Source: Woeseiaceae bacterium
GTDB taxonomy: Bacteria > Pseudomonadota > Gammaproteobacteria > Steroidobacterales > Woeseiaceae
Assembly (NCBI GenBank): GCA_030065985.1
Contig: JASJCM010000004.1
Location: 59,095 to 123,094, forward strand
Direction of reading: 5' to 3'
Length of the DNA: 64,000 bases
Shown: positions 9,473 through 20,999 of the stretch, piece after piece
Numbering within the stretch: the first letter of the stretch is position 1
Layout of the letters: the number at the start of each line of letters is the position of its first letter
Made by a program: the position numbers and the translations under genes
The notes under the pieces: model-generated
Seen by the model: only the letters and a program-made list of their open reading frames with translations
Database searches by the model: none
Told to the model about the DNA's origin: nothing

Positions 9473-11124
9473 TCGCAGCAACCTCTCGAGCGGCTCTCCT
9501 GCTGTTCGCGCTTTTGGCGATTGGCACTTTTGGCTCCTGCGCGAACACGCCGCCAACAACCCTCGATGAGGCTCTTGACCTGATCCGCGAGCAACCCTTG
9601 CGCAGCCACTACCGCTGGCTGGCCGATGATGAGCGCGACGGCCGCGCGCCCGGTGAGCCGGGTTATGACGTATCGGCTGAGTACGTTATCGAGCAGTTCG
9701 CGCTGATGGGACTCCAGCCGGCGGGCACGGATGGTTGGTTCCAGCATGTTCCATTGAGAAGCTACGAGGCTATCGGCGACACGGCCGAATTCATTATTCA
9801 CGGGGCGGATGGCGACATCGCGTTTACGTACCGTGACGACTTCGGCGTCTTTGGCGACCCGGTGGCGCTGTCAACGCGTGTGCGCGCCGAGGTCGTTTAC
9901 GTCGGCTACGGCGTTCATGCCCCGGAGCTCGGGTATTCCGACTACGAGGGTATTGACGTCAGGGGAAAGATCATCGCTGTATACAGCGGCACACCCGAAC
10001 ATTTTGAAGGCGTGCAACGCGCTTATTACAGATCGTCGACAAACAAACGGCGGGAAGCCGTGGCACGTGGCGCGGTCGGCACGATTACCTTACGGTCAAG
10101 AAAGGCTGAACAGCGCTCGTCCTGGGATGAGATCAAGGGCCGCATCGGCAGGCGCGCCTTGATGACCTGGGTCGATTTCGCGGGCGAGGCGGCGCGTCAC
10201 TTTCCGGAGCTTCGTGGCGGCGTATCGCTGAGCCCAAGGGCGGCCGAAATACTCTTCACAGACACCCCACTGTCATACGAAGACACGCTGACCGCGATGG
10301 AGGCTGCAGAGGTGCGCTCCGCGCCGCTCGGTGTCGAGGTCTCGATTGCGCGTGAATCCGTACACCGCGATCTAAGCAGCCCAAATATCGTTGGCCTGGT
10401 TCGCGGTACAGACCCCGAACTCGCGGACGAGTACGTCATCTACACGGCGCACCTCGACCACTTGGGCGCGCGCGAAGTCGACGGCGTAAGGAAAATCTAT
10501 AACGGGGCTTACGACAACGCTATGGGCGTCGCGCTGATGCTCGAGACCGCGCGCGTGTTCGCCGCCCTGCCGCCGCGACGCTCCGTGCTTTTTGTCGCTG
10601 TCACCGGCGAGGAGCGCGGCCTGCTTGGCTCCGACTATTTCGTCAACAATCCGGTCGTGCCCATCGACTCCATTGTTGCGAACATCAATCTCGATATGCC
10701 GCTGTTTCTCTATCCGGTTGCTGATCTTGTCACCTTCGGCTCAGAGGGCTCCAGCTTGCAGGCCGTTGCGGCCAAAGCGGCCGCGGTTGAGGGCTTCGTG
10801 TTTTCGCAAGATCCGCTTCCCGAAGAAACCCGATTCATTCGCAGCGACCAGTATTCATTCATTCGCGCCGGTGTTCCGGCAATCTATCTCGTGCCGGGTT
10901 TTAAATCGAAGGACGAGGAAATCGATGGCGCGTCTTTGTATCGCGCGTTTCTTGACAGGCACTATCATGAAGCGACGGACGACCTGCAACAGCCCGTTCA
11001 TTGGGGCTCTGCGTTACGATTCGCGCGAGCGCATGCACGACTCGGTTATGCCGTCGCCAGCGACCGCCAGCGGCCCACCTGGGACAGGGGCAGCTTTCTC
11101 GGCGAGCGCTTCGCGCCGCCCTGA
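9469..11124 (+). CDS. M28-family zinc metallopeptidase, putative lipoprotein
   Basis: Exported aminopeptidase-like protein of 551 residues from an ATG that overlaps the plsC stop (ATGA). An upstream in-frame ATG at 9418 lies inside plsC and is less likely. The N terminus has a hydrophobic signal ending in TFGSCAN, so lipidation at that Cys is plausible. A protease-associated insert occupies roughly 120-290. The M28 zinc ligands follow: AHLDHLG (His near 328), YDNAMG (Asp near 349), TGEERGL (Glu 381/382) and NLDM. Likely peptide degradation in the periplasm or at the outer membrane. Confidence 0.88.
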   Translation: MIAATSRAALLLFALLAIGTFGSCANTPPTTLDEALDLIREQPLRSHYRWLADDERDGRAPGEPGYDVSAEYVIEQFALMGLQPAGTDGWFQHVPLRSYEAIGDTAEFIIHGADGDIAFTYRDDFGVFGDPVALSTRVRAEVVYVGYGVHAPELGYSDYEGIDVRGKIIAVYSGTPEHFEGVQRAYYRSSTNKRREAVARGAVGTITLRSRKAEQRSSWDEIKGRIGRRALMTWVDFAGEAARHFPELRGGVSLSPRAAEILFTDTPLSYEDTLTAMEAAEVRSAPLGVEVSIARESVHRDLSSPNIVGLVRGTDPELADEYVIYTAHLDHLGAREVDGVRKIYNGAYDNAMGVALMLETARVFAALPPRRSVLFVAVTGEERGLLGSDYFVNNPVVPIDSIVANINLDMPLFLYPVADLVTFGSEGSSLQAVAAKAAAVEGFVFSQDPLPEETRFIRSDQYSFIRAGVPAIYLVPGFKSKDEEIDGASLYRAFLDRHYHEATDDLQQPVHWGSALRFARAHARLGYAVASDRQRPTWDRGSFLGERFAPP

Positions 11125-11126
11125 GT

Positions 11127-11528
11127 CTATTTCTCTCCGGGCGCCTTGCCGATCTGCTTGAGCTCGCCCTCGAGCGCCTCATCGATCGCGTAAATAGCCT
11201 TGATGCGGCAGCCACGGAAGGTGTCTATCCTCGGACGAATCGCTTTCGGGTCAGTGCGATAGTCGGGCTCGACGCGACCGTAAAAATCCGTCATGCAGCG
11301 CTGAGCGTACTCGAGCAGGTATCGCTTCTTCCGCTCGCTGAGGATTACGTAATAGTCATTGATCACGTAGCCGTCGAGCTGTCGAACGAAGCGCACAACA
11401 TCGACCGCCTCGAGCTCATTAACCTCTATCAGGTCACGAATCGCCGTGTTCTGAGCTTCCAGTCTCTGCGAGCCACTGGCGCACCCTGCGATCAGAACCA
11501 GAACAGAAAGCAACAGGAAAATTCTCAT
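11127..11528 (-). CDS. Small lipoprotein, DUF6491-like
   Basis: A 133-residue protein with a clear lipobox (LVLIAGC, Cys near 16). The mature part contains AVDVVRFVRQLDGYVINDYY, a Cys in YAQRCMTDF and another in FRGCRIKAIYAID. The pattern resembles the DUF6491 family of small gammaproteobacterial lipoproteins, but I assign this with reservation. It overlaps the stop of the upstream GST-like gene by 4 nt and is convergent with the M28 gene, leaving only 2 bp between their stop codons. Confidence 0.7.
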   Translation of the reverse strand: MRIFLLLSVLVLIAGCASGSQRLEAQNTAIRDLIEVNELEAVDVVRFVRQLDGYVINDYYVILSERKKRYLLEYAQRCMTDFYGRVEPDYRTDPKAIRPRIDTFRGCRIKAIYAIDEALEGELKQIGKAPGEK

Positions 11529-12472
11529 AAACCCTCCTTGCGGCGCGTGTAGAGCGCCTCTACATAGTTTACCGCGGCGGGATACGCCTCGACCCAGCGT
11601 TCAATATCAGCGCGCATGCCGGCGGGGGTCTGATCACGCTCGATGCGCGTTGCGTCGGCCCTGCCACCGCCGTAGCCCTGCGGCATCAGCCACAGGCCCG
11701 TGAACGCAGCAAACGCATAGTCCGTGTAATTGCGCTCTTCGCCGCCGAGCACCGAAGCTCGCCCGTCCGCGAGGTCCGCGTTTACGTTGCCCAACAACTC
11801 CTCGATGCGCGCCACGCCGCTGGCATAGTGCGCATCGTTGATCCGAAACGAGAATCGAATCAGCGCTGCCTGCACCGGGAATAACAGCCGCAATAGCGGG
11901 CGTTGCCATGAGGGCGTTTCCGGACTGTTAACCCCCCAGGCGTGCAACGTCAGGTCACGATCGGGTAGCAGGTGATAGTAAACCCACACCTGCAGCGAGC
12001 GCCCGTAGGCATCGAGCTTTTTCTCGAAATCGAGCCGCTCGGTTGTCGGCTCGAGAAATGCGGCGCGTTCGGGGCGCTCGGCGAGATACCGTCCGTACAG
12101 GTAGCGCAGAATATCCGGCGAGTTGCCAATCACCGAGCGCACGCCGCCGGTTCGAACCTTGAGCTGCGGCACGGTGCGGCCGCGATAGAAAGCGCCAAGC
12201 GTGCCGGCGGCAGCTTTCTCGACATAGTCAACGCCGAGCCGGTCCATGCACCAGCGCACCTTCTCGACGAAGTGGCTTGCGGAAATCGTCCCGAGAACGA
12301 GCTCGGGTGTCTTTTCGGGCGCAACGAAGCCGCTGAGCGTAATCATCCATCGCAACAACAGCAGCAGGACGACAAGCCCTGCTGCTGCTGCGACAGAAAA
12401 TCCGTACCACGCAACAACGATCGGTGCGATGAATAACAGGGCCGCGAAGATCGTTGTGCGCTTGTCGGTCAT
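11525..12472 (-). CDS. Membrane-anchored glutathione S-transferase-like protein
   Basis: 315 residues. Two N-terminal hydrophobic helices (about 8-45, AALLFIAPIVVAWYGFSVAA and GLVVLLLLLRWMITL) precede a thioredoxin-like GST N-domain. That domain contains ISASHFVEKVRWCMDRLGV (His/Cys region), TVPQLKV with the cis-Pro, and the glutathione-contact SPDILRYLY. An all-helical C domain follows to the end. The membrane anchor is unusual for GSTs. The catalytic substrate is unknown. It is coupled to the downstream lipoprotein by a 4-nt overlap and starts 4 nt after the M13 peptidase gene. Confidence 0.75.
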   Translation of the reverse strand: MTDKRTTIFAALLFIAPIVVAWYGFSVAAAAGLVVLLLLLRWMITLSGFVAPEKTPELVLGTISASHFVEKVRWCMDRLGVDYVEKAAAGTLGAFYRGRTVPQLKVRTGGVRSVIGNSPDILRYLYGRYLAERPERAAFLEPTTERLDFEKKLDAYGRSLQVWVYYHLLPDRDLTLHAWGVNSPETPSWQRPLLRLLFPVQAALIRFSFRINDAHYASGVARIEELLGNVNADLADGRASVLGGEERNYTDYAFAAFTGLWLMPQGYGGGRADATRIERDQTPAGMRADIERWVEAYPAAVNYVEALYTRRKEGL

Positions 12473-12476
12473 CGTC

Positions 12477-14519
12477 TTACCAGATCTTCACCCGCTCTTC
12501 GGGCGGCAGGTACAGCGCATCTTCTTCCTGCACATTGAATGCCTGGTACCACTCCGGCACGTTGCGTACTGCGCCATTGGCGCGATACATCGCCGGTGAG
12601 TGCGGGTCCGTGCTGATCTGCAGTCGCAAGGTCTCGTCGCGGTACTTGCCACGCCATACCTGTGCGTAACCGAGGAACACGCGCTGGATGCCCGTGAAGC
12701 CGTCGATGACCGGCGCCTCCTTGCCTTCGAGCGACATCTGGTACGCGAGCAGCCCGATACTGATGCCACCGAGGTCGCCAATATTCTCCCCGAGCGTGAA
12801 CTCGCCGTTGACCGCGAGATCATCGAACGGCTTGTATGCGTTGTACTGCTCGACGAGCTTGGCGGTGCGCTTTTCGAACTCGGCGCGGTCTTCATTAGTC
12901 CACCAGTTACGCATCACGCCATTGCCGTCGAATGTGCTGCCCGAATCATCGAAGCCGTGGCCGATCTCATGGCCAATGACGGCACCGATAGCACCGTAGT
13001 TGACGGCGTCATCGGCGTTCATATCGAAGAACGGCCATTGCAGGATTGCCGCCGGGAACACGATCTCGTTGAGCGGCGGCATGTAGTAAGCATTGACCGT
13101 TTGCGGCGTCATGCCCCACTCCGTGCGATCAACCGGTCCGCCCTGGCGATTCAGGGCGCGCTGGTACTCCGCCTCAGCCGCGCGCTGCAGGTTGCCGTAG
13201 TAATCGTCCGCCTCGATAGACAGCGCCGAGTAGTCGCGCCACACGTCGGGATAGCCGATTTTCGGCGTGAACTTCGACAGCTTGTCGAGCGCTTCCGCCT
13301 TGGTTTCCTCGCCCATCCAATCGAGCTCTTTGATGCTCTTCTCGTAGGCCTTAACCAGGTTGCCGACGAGCTCGAGCATGCGCTCCTTCGCTTCGGGCGG
13401 GAAATGCTGCTTGACGTAAACCTTGCCGACGACTTCGCCAAGTGTGCCGTTAACGGTGTTTACGGCGCGACGCCAGTCGGCGCGCTGCTCTTCAGTACCT
13501 GACAGCGTCTTGCCGAAGAACTCGAAGTTCTGTTTGTCGATTTCGCGCGTCAGGCTTGATGCCTGCTGGTCAAGGGCGCGCCACGTCAAATACGTTTTCC
13601 ATGTGTCGAGGTCGGTGTCGGTGATGATGCCGTCGAGCGCTCGCAGGTAATCGGTCATGAAGATGACGAGCCCGTCAACGTCCTGTAGCTCGGCTTTGGC
13701 GACAAAACCGTCCCAGTTGAAGTTCGGCATGACCGTCGACAGTTCGTCGAGCATGACCTTGTTGTAGTTCGCGGACCAGTTGCGCGTGTCTTCCTTGGTC
13801 ATGTGCTCGTTGGCAAGGCGCGTCTCAAGCGCCATGACGGTCGACGCAGCATCGGCGCCGCCCTCGAGCCCGGCGAGGTCGAACATCTTCGCGATATGCT
13901 CAACGTACTTGGTCCGGATCTCCCCGGACTTGTCGTCGTCTTTGAGGTAGTACTCGCGATCAGGCAGGCCAAGTCCGCTCTGCCAGACGTAAATCATGTA
14001 GTAGTTCGGATCCTTGAAATCGGCCACCTGGCCAAAGCCGAGCGGAGCGTCCATGTTGCGGCGCTGGGTCTCGGCGAAGTACACGGCGAGGTCGTCATAG
14101 TCGGAGATCGCGGCGATGCGATCGAGCTCCGGCTGCAGCGGCGCGATACCCCGGGCGTCCCGCGTTTCCCAATCGAGGAAGGACTTGTACATGTCGCCGA
14201 CTTTTTGTTCGTCGGTGCCCTTCTCGAAATCACCCGTCGCCGACTCTTCGATGATGGCCTTGACGGCTTCCTGCGACTCATCGCGCAGCGTATCGAAGAT
14301 GCCGTAGCGTCCTTTGTCCGCCGGAATCTCGGTGCTGTCGACCCAGGCGCCATTCATGTAGGCGAAGAAGTCGTCACCCGGCTGGACGCTCTTGTCCATC
14401 CCGGCAAGGTCGAGGCCGGAAACCAGTTCTTGCGGTTCCTGGGCCGGTTGCTCGGCGGCTTCCTGGCCGCACGCAGCAATCATCAGCAGCGCGGTCGCGC
14501 CGATAATTAGTCTGTTCAC
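12477..14519 (-). CDS. M13-family (neprilysin/PepO-like) zinc metallopeptidase lipoprotein
   Basis: 680 residues, lipoprotein signal MNRLIIGATALLMIAACGQ. The N-terminal M13 domain starts at MDKSVQPGDDFFAYMNGAW. The catalytic domain shows NAYYMPPLNEIVFPAAILQ, the zinc motif VIGHEIGHGFDDSG with HEIGH at about 517-521, the third-ligand motif GENIGDLGG, and the C-terminal YLPPEERVKIW. Active-site residues are intact. It probably hydrolyses oligopeptides in the periplasm. It is transcribed away from the gyrB promoter region, separated from gyrB by about 107 bp. Confidence 0.93.
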   Translation of the reverse strand: MNRLIIGATALLMIAACGQEAAEQPAQEPQELVSGLDLAGMDKSVQPGDDFFAYMNGAWVDSTEIPADKGRYGIFDTLRDESQEAVKAIIEESATGDFEKGTDEQKVGDMYKSFLDWETRDARGIAPLQPELDRIAAISDYDDLAVYFAETQRRNMDAPLGFGQVADFKDPNYYMIYVWQSGLGLPDREYYLKDDDKSGEIRTKYVEHIAKMFDLAGLEGGADAASTVMALETRLANEHMTKEDTRNWSANYNKVMLDELSTVMPNFNWDGFVAKAELQDVDGLVIFMTDYLRALDGIITDTDLDTWKTYLTWRALDQQASSLTREIDKQNFEFFGKTLSGTEEQRADWRRAVNTVNGTLGEVVGKVYVKQHFPPEAKERMLELVGNLVKAYEKSIKELDWMGEETKAEALDKLSKFTPKIGYPDVWRDYSALSIEADDYYGNLQRAAEAEYQRALNRQGGPVDRTEWGMTPQTVNAYYMPPLNEIVFPAAILQWPFFDMNADDAVNYGAIGAVIGHEIGHGFDDSGSTFDGNGVMRNWWTNEDRAEFEKRTAKLVEQYNAYKPFDDLAVNGEFTLGENIGDLGGISIGLLAYQMSLEGKEAPVIDGFTGIQRVFLGYAQVWRGKYRDETLRLQISTDPHSPAMYRANGAVRNVPEWYQAFNVQEEDALYLPPEERVKIW

Positions 14520-14626
14520 AGTGTCTCCCCTGTCATTGTCATGTGCCGCCCGGCCTGCACCGGGGGGGCTGGTCTACGTTGTCTGAGACTGCGGGTGAGG
14601 CAAAAGATTCACCCGAAACGGTCCTT

Positions 14627-17077
<2,451 letters not shown>

Positions 17078-17095
17078 TCAACACACAACCGGCGC

Positions 17096-17104
17096 ATTGT
17101 ATCA
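17096..17104 (-). promoter_or_regulatory. Extended -10 promoter upstream of gyrB
   Basis: The minus strand reads TGATACAAT, an extended -10 element (TGn plus TACAAT) ending 28 bp before the gyrB ATG. No good -35 is visible, which is usual for extended -10 promoters. It would allow gyrB expression independent of recF. Confidence 0.4.
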
Positions 17105-17126
17105 AAAGAGGCCCCGGAAAGGGCCC
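17104..17126 (-). terminator. Possible weak terminator between recF and gyrB
   Basis: On the minus strand GGGCCC (plus 17121-17126) can pair with GGGGCC (plus 17110-17115) over five or six bp, followed by TCTTTT. The stem is short and the T tract is interrupted, so termination would be partial. Confidence 0.35.
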
Positions 17127-17160
17127 CCAAAGTGTTATTTATTAAGGTATTTTGGCGCTT

Positions 17161-18222
17161 TCAGGCCGGCGTGAAAATGCCCTGTTCCACGTGGAACACT
17201 CGGGTGCCGGCCGGCGACGCCAGCGCGCCTTCCGCCAGACTCGTCGCGACCACCTGGCACCCCAGCTCGTTAACGGCCTCGAGCAGCCGACCCAGTGATT
17301 CTGCATCCAGCTCGGCGGCCGGATCATCGAGCAACAGCAACAGCGGCCGTTCGAGCGCGGTCTGCGCTGTCTCTGTCGCCGCAAGTATCATCGCGCTCGC
17401 CAGCAATTTTTGCTGGCCACGCGAGACGAGCTTGCGCGCCTGGCGCTCGTCATAGCTGATCTTGAGATCAGCCCGGTGCGGCCCGTGCTGCGTCGCGCCC
17501 TGCTGCAAGTCCCGCTCGATGCCCTCGTCCAGCGCTTGCTCCAGGGTTTTCTCACGATTCCAGCCCTGGGCGTAGTCAAAGCCCAGCTCTGTTCCGAGCA
17601 GCGCAAACCCATATTCAGCGAGTGCATCCAGCGCAATATCGAGGACCCGACGCCGCGAGTCATCAAGAAGGGCCGCCAGCTCTACAAACTCGGCATTCCA
17701 GCTGCGAATTGCCGCCGGCGATGATTTCGCCTTCAGCGCCGCATTCCGTTGTTTCAGTGCGCGCCGAAAGCGCCGCCAGGCGTGCAGATGATCGTGTTCC
17801 ACGTGGAACGCGACCCAGTCCAGAAACCGACGCCGCAGTTCCGGGCCGCCGGCGACGAGGTTATGCACCTCCGGATCGATGACCTGAAGAGGCAGCGCCG
17901 CCGCTAACGCGGCCGCCCCGCCCTCGCTACTTCCATCTACGCGAACCTCGAGCCCGTCGCGGCTGTTCCGCACACCGATCTTCTGGCTACGACCGTTGTT
18001 CTCCGTTTCCCCGAACAACACGAATTCGCTTTGTCCGTGTCGCACGAGGTTGTTCGTGGATGCGCCGCGGAACGACTTTCCCCGGCCCAGATACGCCAAC
18101 GCCTCCAGGAAGCTCGTCTTCCCGGAGGCGTTAGCCCCACAAATCAGGTTAAAGGCCGGACTTAGCGATAGATCAGCGGTCTCGATACACCGAAAATCGC
18201 TAACCTTAAAGCGATGGATCAT
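17161..18222 (-). CDS. recF: DNA replication/repair protein RecF
   Basis: SMC-like ATPase that loads RecA at gaps, 353 residues. Start at the ATG 18220-18222 (MIHRFKVSDFRCIETADL), 4 nt after the dnaN stop; a longer frame to 18252 lies inside dnaN. Walker A is CGANASGKTSFLEAL (about 32-46). The signature region SRGQQKLLASAM and Walker B LLLLLDDPAAELD are near the C terminus. Two near-identical 16-bp parS sequences are embedded in the coding region and encode FHVE-containing stretches (VFHVEQ and AFHVEH). Confidence 0.97.
   Translation of the reverse strand: MIHRFKVSDFRCIETADLSLSPAFNLICGANASGKTSFLEALAYLGRGKSFRGASTNNLVRHGQSEFVLFGETENNGRSQKIGVRNSRDGLEVRVDGSSEGGAAALAAALPLQVIDPEVHNLVAGGPELRRRFLDWVAFHVEHDHLHAWRRFRRALKQRNAALKAKSSPAAIRSWNAEFVELAALLDDSRRRVLDIALDALAEYGFALLGTELGFDYAQGWNREKTLEQALDEGIERDLQQGATQHGPHRADLKISYDERQARKLVSRGQQKLLASAMILAATETAQTALERPLLLLLDDPAAELDAESLGRLLEAVNELGCQVVATSLAEGALASPAGTRVFHVEQGIFTPA
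17183..17198. other. parS centromere site 1 (inside recF 3' end)
   Basis: TGTTCCACGTGGAACA is a perfect 16-bp palindrome identical to the ParB-binding consensus known from Pseudomonas and close to the Bacillus site. It lies about 2.3 kb from the proposed origin. parA and parB are in the same window. Confidence 0.9.
17795..17810. other. parS centromere site 2 (inside recF)
   Basis: TGTTCCACGTGGAACG differs from the perfect palindrome only in the last base. It is 612 bp from site 1. Paired parS sites near oriC are typical of chromosomal ParABS. Confidence 0.85.
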
Positions 18223-18226
18223 CCAC

Positions 18227-19321
18227 CTACAGACGCATCGGCATGACCACAAAGGTGCAGTCGGCGTTGCCGGGCTGACGAATCAGACAGCTCGAGTTGC
18301 TGTCCTGAACCGAGAGCGTCACGTCATCGCCTTCGACCGCTCCGAGCGCGTCCAGCAGGTAATTGACGTTAAAGCCAATCTCGATATCTTCACCGCTGTA
18401 TTCGACTTCAAGCTCCTCCTCGGCCTCTTCCTGCTCCGGATTATGGGCTTGCAACACAACACCGCTATCTCGAATTACCAGCCGTATTCCCCGATATTTC
18501 TCATTGGAAAGAATTGCCGTGCGTTGTAGCGCTCCCTTGAACGCGCCCCGATCGGCCTTAAGCTCATTGGAAGATTCTTTCGGAATAACGCGTTCATACT
18601 CCGGAAAGCGCCCGTCGATCAGCTTTGACGTAAACCGTATACCGTCAAGCTGAATCCGGACATGGTTCGCGCCGAGCTCAATATTCAGTTCGCCGTCCCC
18701 GCTCATAAGCCGCTGCAGTTCCAGAACGCCCTTACGGGGCACAATGACCTGCTGCTCATCCGCCTTCGACCCAAGGTCAACCTGGCATAGCGCCAGACGA
18801 TGGCCATCTGTCGCCACCGCTCGCAGCAACGTCCCGGTCGTCTCAAGCAACATCCCGTTCAGGTAATAGCGCACATCTTGTTGCGCCATCGAAAAATGCG
18901 TCTTTTCTATGAGCTGCCCAAGCGATTCCTGGGTCACTGTAATCGCCTGGCCGGCTTTGATGTCCTCAACGACCGGGAACTCCGCGGCCGGCAGCGTCGC
19001 CAGATTGAACTTGCTTCTTCCACCACGAACGGCAAGCTTTTCTCCACTGACGCTGACGTGCACATCGGTGCCGTCGGGAAGCGCCCTACAGATGTCGAGG
19101 AACTTGCGGCCAGAGACCGTTATTTCCCCACCCGATTCTGTGTCTACCTCTGCCTGAGCGACGAGCTCAACTTCTAGATCCGTCGCTGTTACGGACAGCT
19201 CGCCGTCTTTGGCGACCAGCAGTACATTGGACAGTATCGGCATCGTCTGACGTCGTTCCACTACGCCGATGACGGCCTGCAAGGGTTTCAACAGCGCTTC
19301 CCGGGCTGCGGTAAACTTCAT
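18227..19321 (-). CDS. dnaN: DNA polymerase III beta subunit (sliding clamp)
   Basis: Ring-shaped processivity clamp, 364 residues from the ATG at 19319-19321 (MKFTAAREALLKPLQ). AGGTGG lies 5 nt before it. A GTG nine bases upstream belongs to that ribosome site and is rejected as start. Three clamp domains follow; recognisable stretches are VVERRQTMPILSNVLL, FSMAQQDVRYYLNGMLLE and the C-terminal FVVMPMRL that contributes to the hydrophobic partner pocket. recF starts 4 nt after its stop. Confidence 0.98.
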   Translation of the reverse strand: MKFTAAREALLKPLQAVIGVVERRQTMPILSNVLLVAKDGELSVTATDLEVELVAQAEVDTESGGEITVSGRKFLDICRALPDGTDVHVSVSGEKLAVRGGRSKFNLATLPAAEFPVVEDIKAGQAITVTQESLGQLIEKTHFSMAQQDVRYYLNGMLLETTGTLLRAVATDGHRLALCQVDLGSKADEQQVIVPRKGVLELQRLMSGDGELNIELGANHVRIQLDGIRFTSKLIDGRFPEYERVIPKESSNELKADRGAFKGALQRTAILSNEKYRGIRLVIRDSGVVLQAHNPEQEEAEEELEVEYSGEDIEIGFNVNYLLDALGAVEGDDVTLSVQDSNSSCLIRQPGNADCTFVVMPMRL

Positions 19322-19387
19322 AGGTTCCACCTGTTAATAAATATTGGAAAATATTAATTTGTTGTTATTATTGGTAAAGCAACTGCC

Positions 19388-19396
19388 TGTGTATAA
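19388..19396 (-). promoter_or_regulatory. DnaA box (TTATACACA)
   Basis: Matches the TTWTNCACA consensus on the minus strand, next to the AT-rich part of the dnaA-dnaN spacer. Confidence 0.65.
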
Positions 19397-19485
19397 CTTT
19401 AAATAAGCCTTATTTTTCAATAAGTTATTCTCAAAAACCTGACCGAAGAACTCGCCGATGCCCGGTCGAGGCCCTGTGAGCAGCC

Positions 19486-19494
19486 TGTGGATAA
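19486..19494 (-). promoter_or_regulatory. DnaA box (TTATCCACA)
   Basis: Perfect high-affinity DnaA box on the minus strand. Confidence 0.8.
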
Positions 19495-19520
19495 AATTCG
19501 CGAGAAGAGTTTTCCACGAG

Positions 19521-19529
19521 TTATCCACA
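19521..19529 (+). promoter_or_regulatory. DnaA box (TTATCCACA)
   Basis: Perfect DnaA box on the plus strand, directly abutting the dnaA stop codon (19530-19532) and facing the box at 19486-19494. Confidence 0.8.
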
Positions 19530-20870
19530 TTATCCTGTCAGAGTTCTCAACAAGTTCAAGTAGTCGTCGTCAACGCGCTTGTCTGACTCTCGGAGCGACT
19601 CGATTCGTCTGCAACCGTGCAAAACCGTCGTGTGATCACGCCCGCCAAAGGCGTCCCCTATTTCTGGCAGGCTGTGATTAGTCAACTCCTTGGCGAGCGC
19701 CATGCCGATCTGACGCGGTCGCGCTATCGACCGGCTGCGCTTCTTCGACAAAAGGTCCCCGACGCGAATCTTAAAGTAGTCCGCAACGGTTTTCTGGATG
19801 TTTTCAATCGAAACGAGGCGATCCTGGAGCGCCAGCAGATCACGCAATGCCTCTTTTGCGAAATCGAGATTGATAGGTCGGCCCGTGAAGCGATAATTCG
19901 CAATCACGCGGCGCAGTGCACCCTCAAGTTCGCGGACATTCGATCGGATTCGCTTCGCAATAAAGAACGCAACCTCGTCGGGGAGCTCTACCCCCTCTGC
20001 CGTCGCCTTGCTAATCAGGATGGCAACTGATGTTTCAAGTTCGGGCGGCTCGATCGCAACCGTCAAACCCCACCCGAACCGAGACTTGAGGCGCTCTTCG
20101 AGCCCGTTGACCTCCTTTGGGTAGCGATCGCAGGTCAGGATGATCTGGCGCTGGCCTTCCAGCAACGCGTTAAAGGTGTGAAAGAACTCTTCCTGGGAGC
20201 GCTCCTTCCCGGCGAAGAACTGAATGTCGTCAATCAACAAGGCATCTAGGGACCGGTACTGGCGCTTGAAGTCTGCAATCTTGTTGTGTTGCAGGCCTTT
20301 CACCATGTCGCTCACGAAGCGCTCCGAGTGTACGTAGCTCACCCGGGCGTCGGGGCTATTCTTGAGAATGGCGTTCCCGACGGCATGCATCAGGTGGGTC
20401 TTGCCTAGGCCTACACCGCCATAAATGAAAAGCGGGTTGTACGACTTACCCGGGTTCTCACCGACCTGCGTAGCCGCAGCCTTGGCGAGCTGGTTGCTCT
20501 TACCCTCGACGAAACTCTCGAACGTGAACTGTGGATTGAGACGCGATGCAACCGGGGCCTTTTGCGGCGCTTTGGCGGGCGCTCGCTGCGACGGCCTCTC
20601 GTCTCTGGTGGCCGTCGCCGGCGCGTCTCGTGAGCCAACCTCGACCACGACCTCCGCTTCCTGGTCGCCCTCGTCCACGAGCTCGAGGATGCGCTCCATG
20701 TAGTGGTCCTGGACCCAGTCTATGACAAATCGATTTGGCGCCAGAAGCCGCAGAACCGGCCCATCGTCGACAGCCTGTAGTGGCCGAATCCAGGTATTGA
20801 ACTGCTGCTCGGGCAGCTCCGCCTGCAGGACGCGGATGCACTGGTTCCAAAGCGTCGATTCTGCGGACAC
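19530..20870 (-). CDS. dnaA: Chromosomal replication initiator protein DnaA
   Basis: AAA+ initiator that binds DnaA boxes and opens oriC, 446 residues. Domain I (about 1-80, [21 protein letters not shown]) is followed by a variable linker rich in Ala/Pro/Arg. The AAA+ domain has Walker [17 protein letters not shown], Walker [14 protein letters not shown] and sensor [11 protein letters not shown]. The C-terminal DNA-binding domain ends with [18 protein letters not shown]. The start is GTG behind GGGGA. It is divergent from rpmH. Confidence 0.99.
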   Translation of the reverse strand: MSAESTLWNQCIRVLQAELPEQQFNTWIRPLQAVDDGPVLRLLAPNRFVIDWVQDHYMERILELVDEGDQEAEVVVEVGSRDAPATATRDERPSQRAPAKAPQKAPVASRLNPQFTFESFVEGKSNQLAKAAATQVGENPGKSYNPLFIYGGVGLGKTHLMHAVGNAILKNSPDARVSYVHSERFVSDMVKGLQHNKIADFKRQYRSLDALLIDDIQFFAGKERSQEEFFHTFNALLEGQRQIILTCDRYPKEVNGLEERLKSRFGWGLTVAIEPPELETSVAILISKATAEGVELPDEVAFFIAKRIRSNVRELEGALRRVIANYRFTGRPINLDFAKEALRDLLALQDRLVSIENIQKTVADYFKIRVGDLLSKKRSRSIARPRQIGMALAKELTNHSLPEIGDAFGGRDHTTVLHGCRRIESLRESDKRVDDDYLNLLRTLTG

Positions 20871-20952
20871 GATTCCCCGGGGTGCCTTAAGGTCAAGAGT
20901 GTTAGGAAGACCGGGCAGTCTATACTGAAACTCCAGTGTTTACACCAGTCTA

Positions 20953-20981
20953 TTGACAGCCTCAGGCCATCTGCGTACCCT
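20953..20981 (+). promoter_or_regulatory. Sigma-70 promoter of rpmH-rnpA
   Basis: A perfect -35 TTGACA (20953-20958) is followed after 17 bp by TACCCT (20976-20981), a weak -10. Position and direction fit rpmH, which starts at 21063 after a leader of about 75 nt. Confidence 0.5.
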
Positions 20982-20999
20982 TGCCGCCCTTCTTCAAAT

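Larger units (their letters stand above)
19331..19529. other. oriC: Probable chromosomal replication origin (oriC)
   Basis: The 199-bp dnaA-dnaN intergenic region. It holds two perfect DnaA boxes (19486-19494 and 19521-19529), one consensus variant TTATACACA (minus, 19388-19396) and a one-mismatch box TTATTCTCA (19425-19433). Its dnaN-proximal part (about 19331-19430) is strikingly AT-rich, with the inverted repeat AATATT-GGAA-AATATT at 19340-19355, a candidate unwinding element. The dnaA-rpmH intergenic region shows no such boxes. Origin function is inferred. Confidence 0.75.

Noticed and set aside
20871..20952. Alternative oriC in the dnaA-rpmH spacer
   Set aside because: No DnaA-box match and no AT-rich unwinding segment; the spacer holds promoters and a hairpin.
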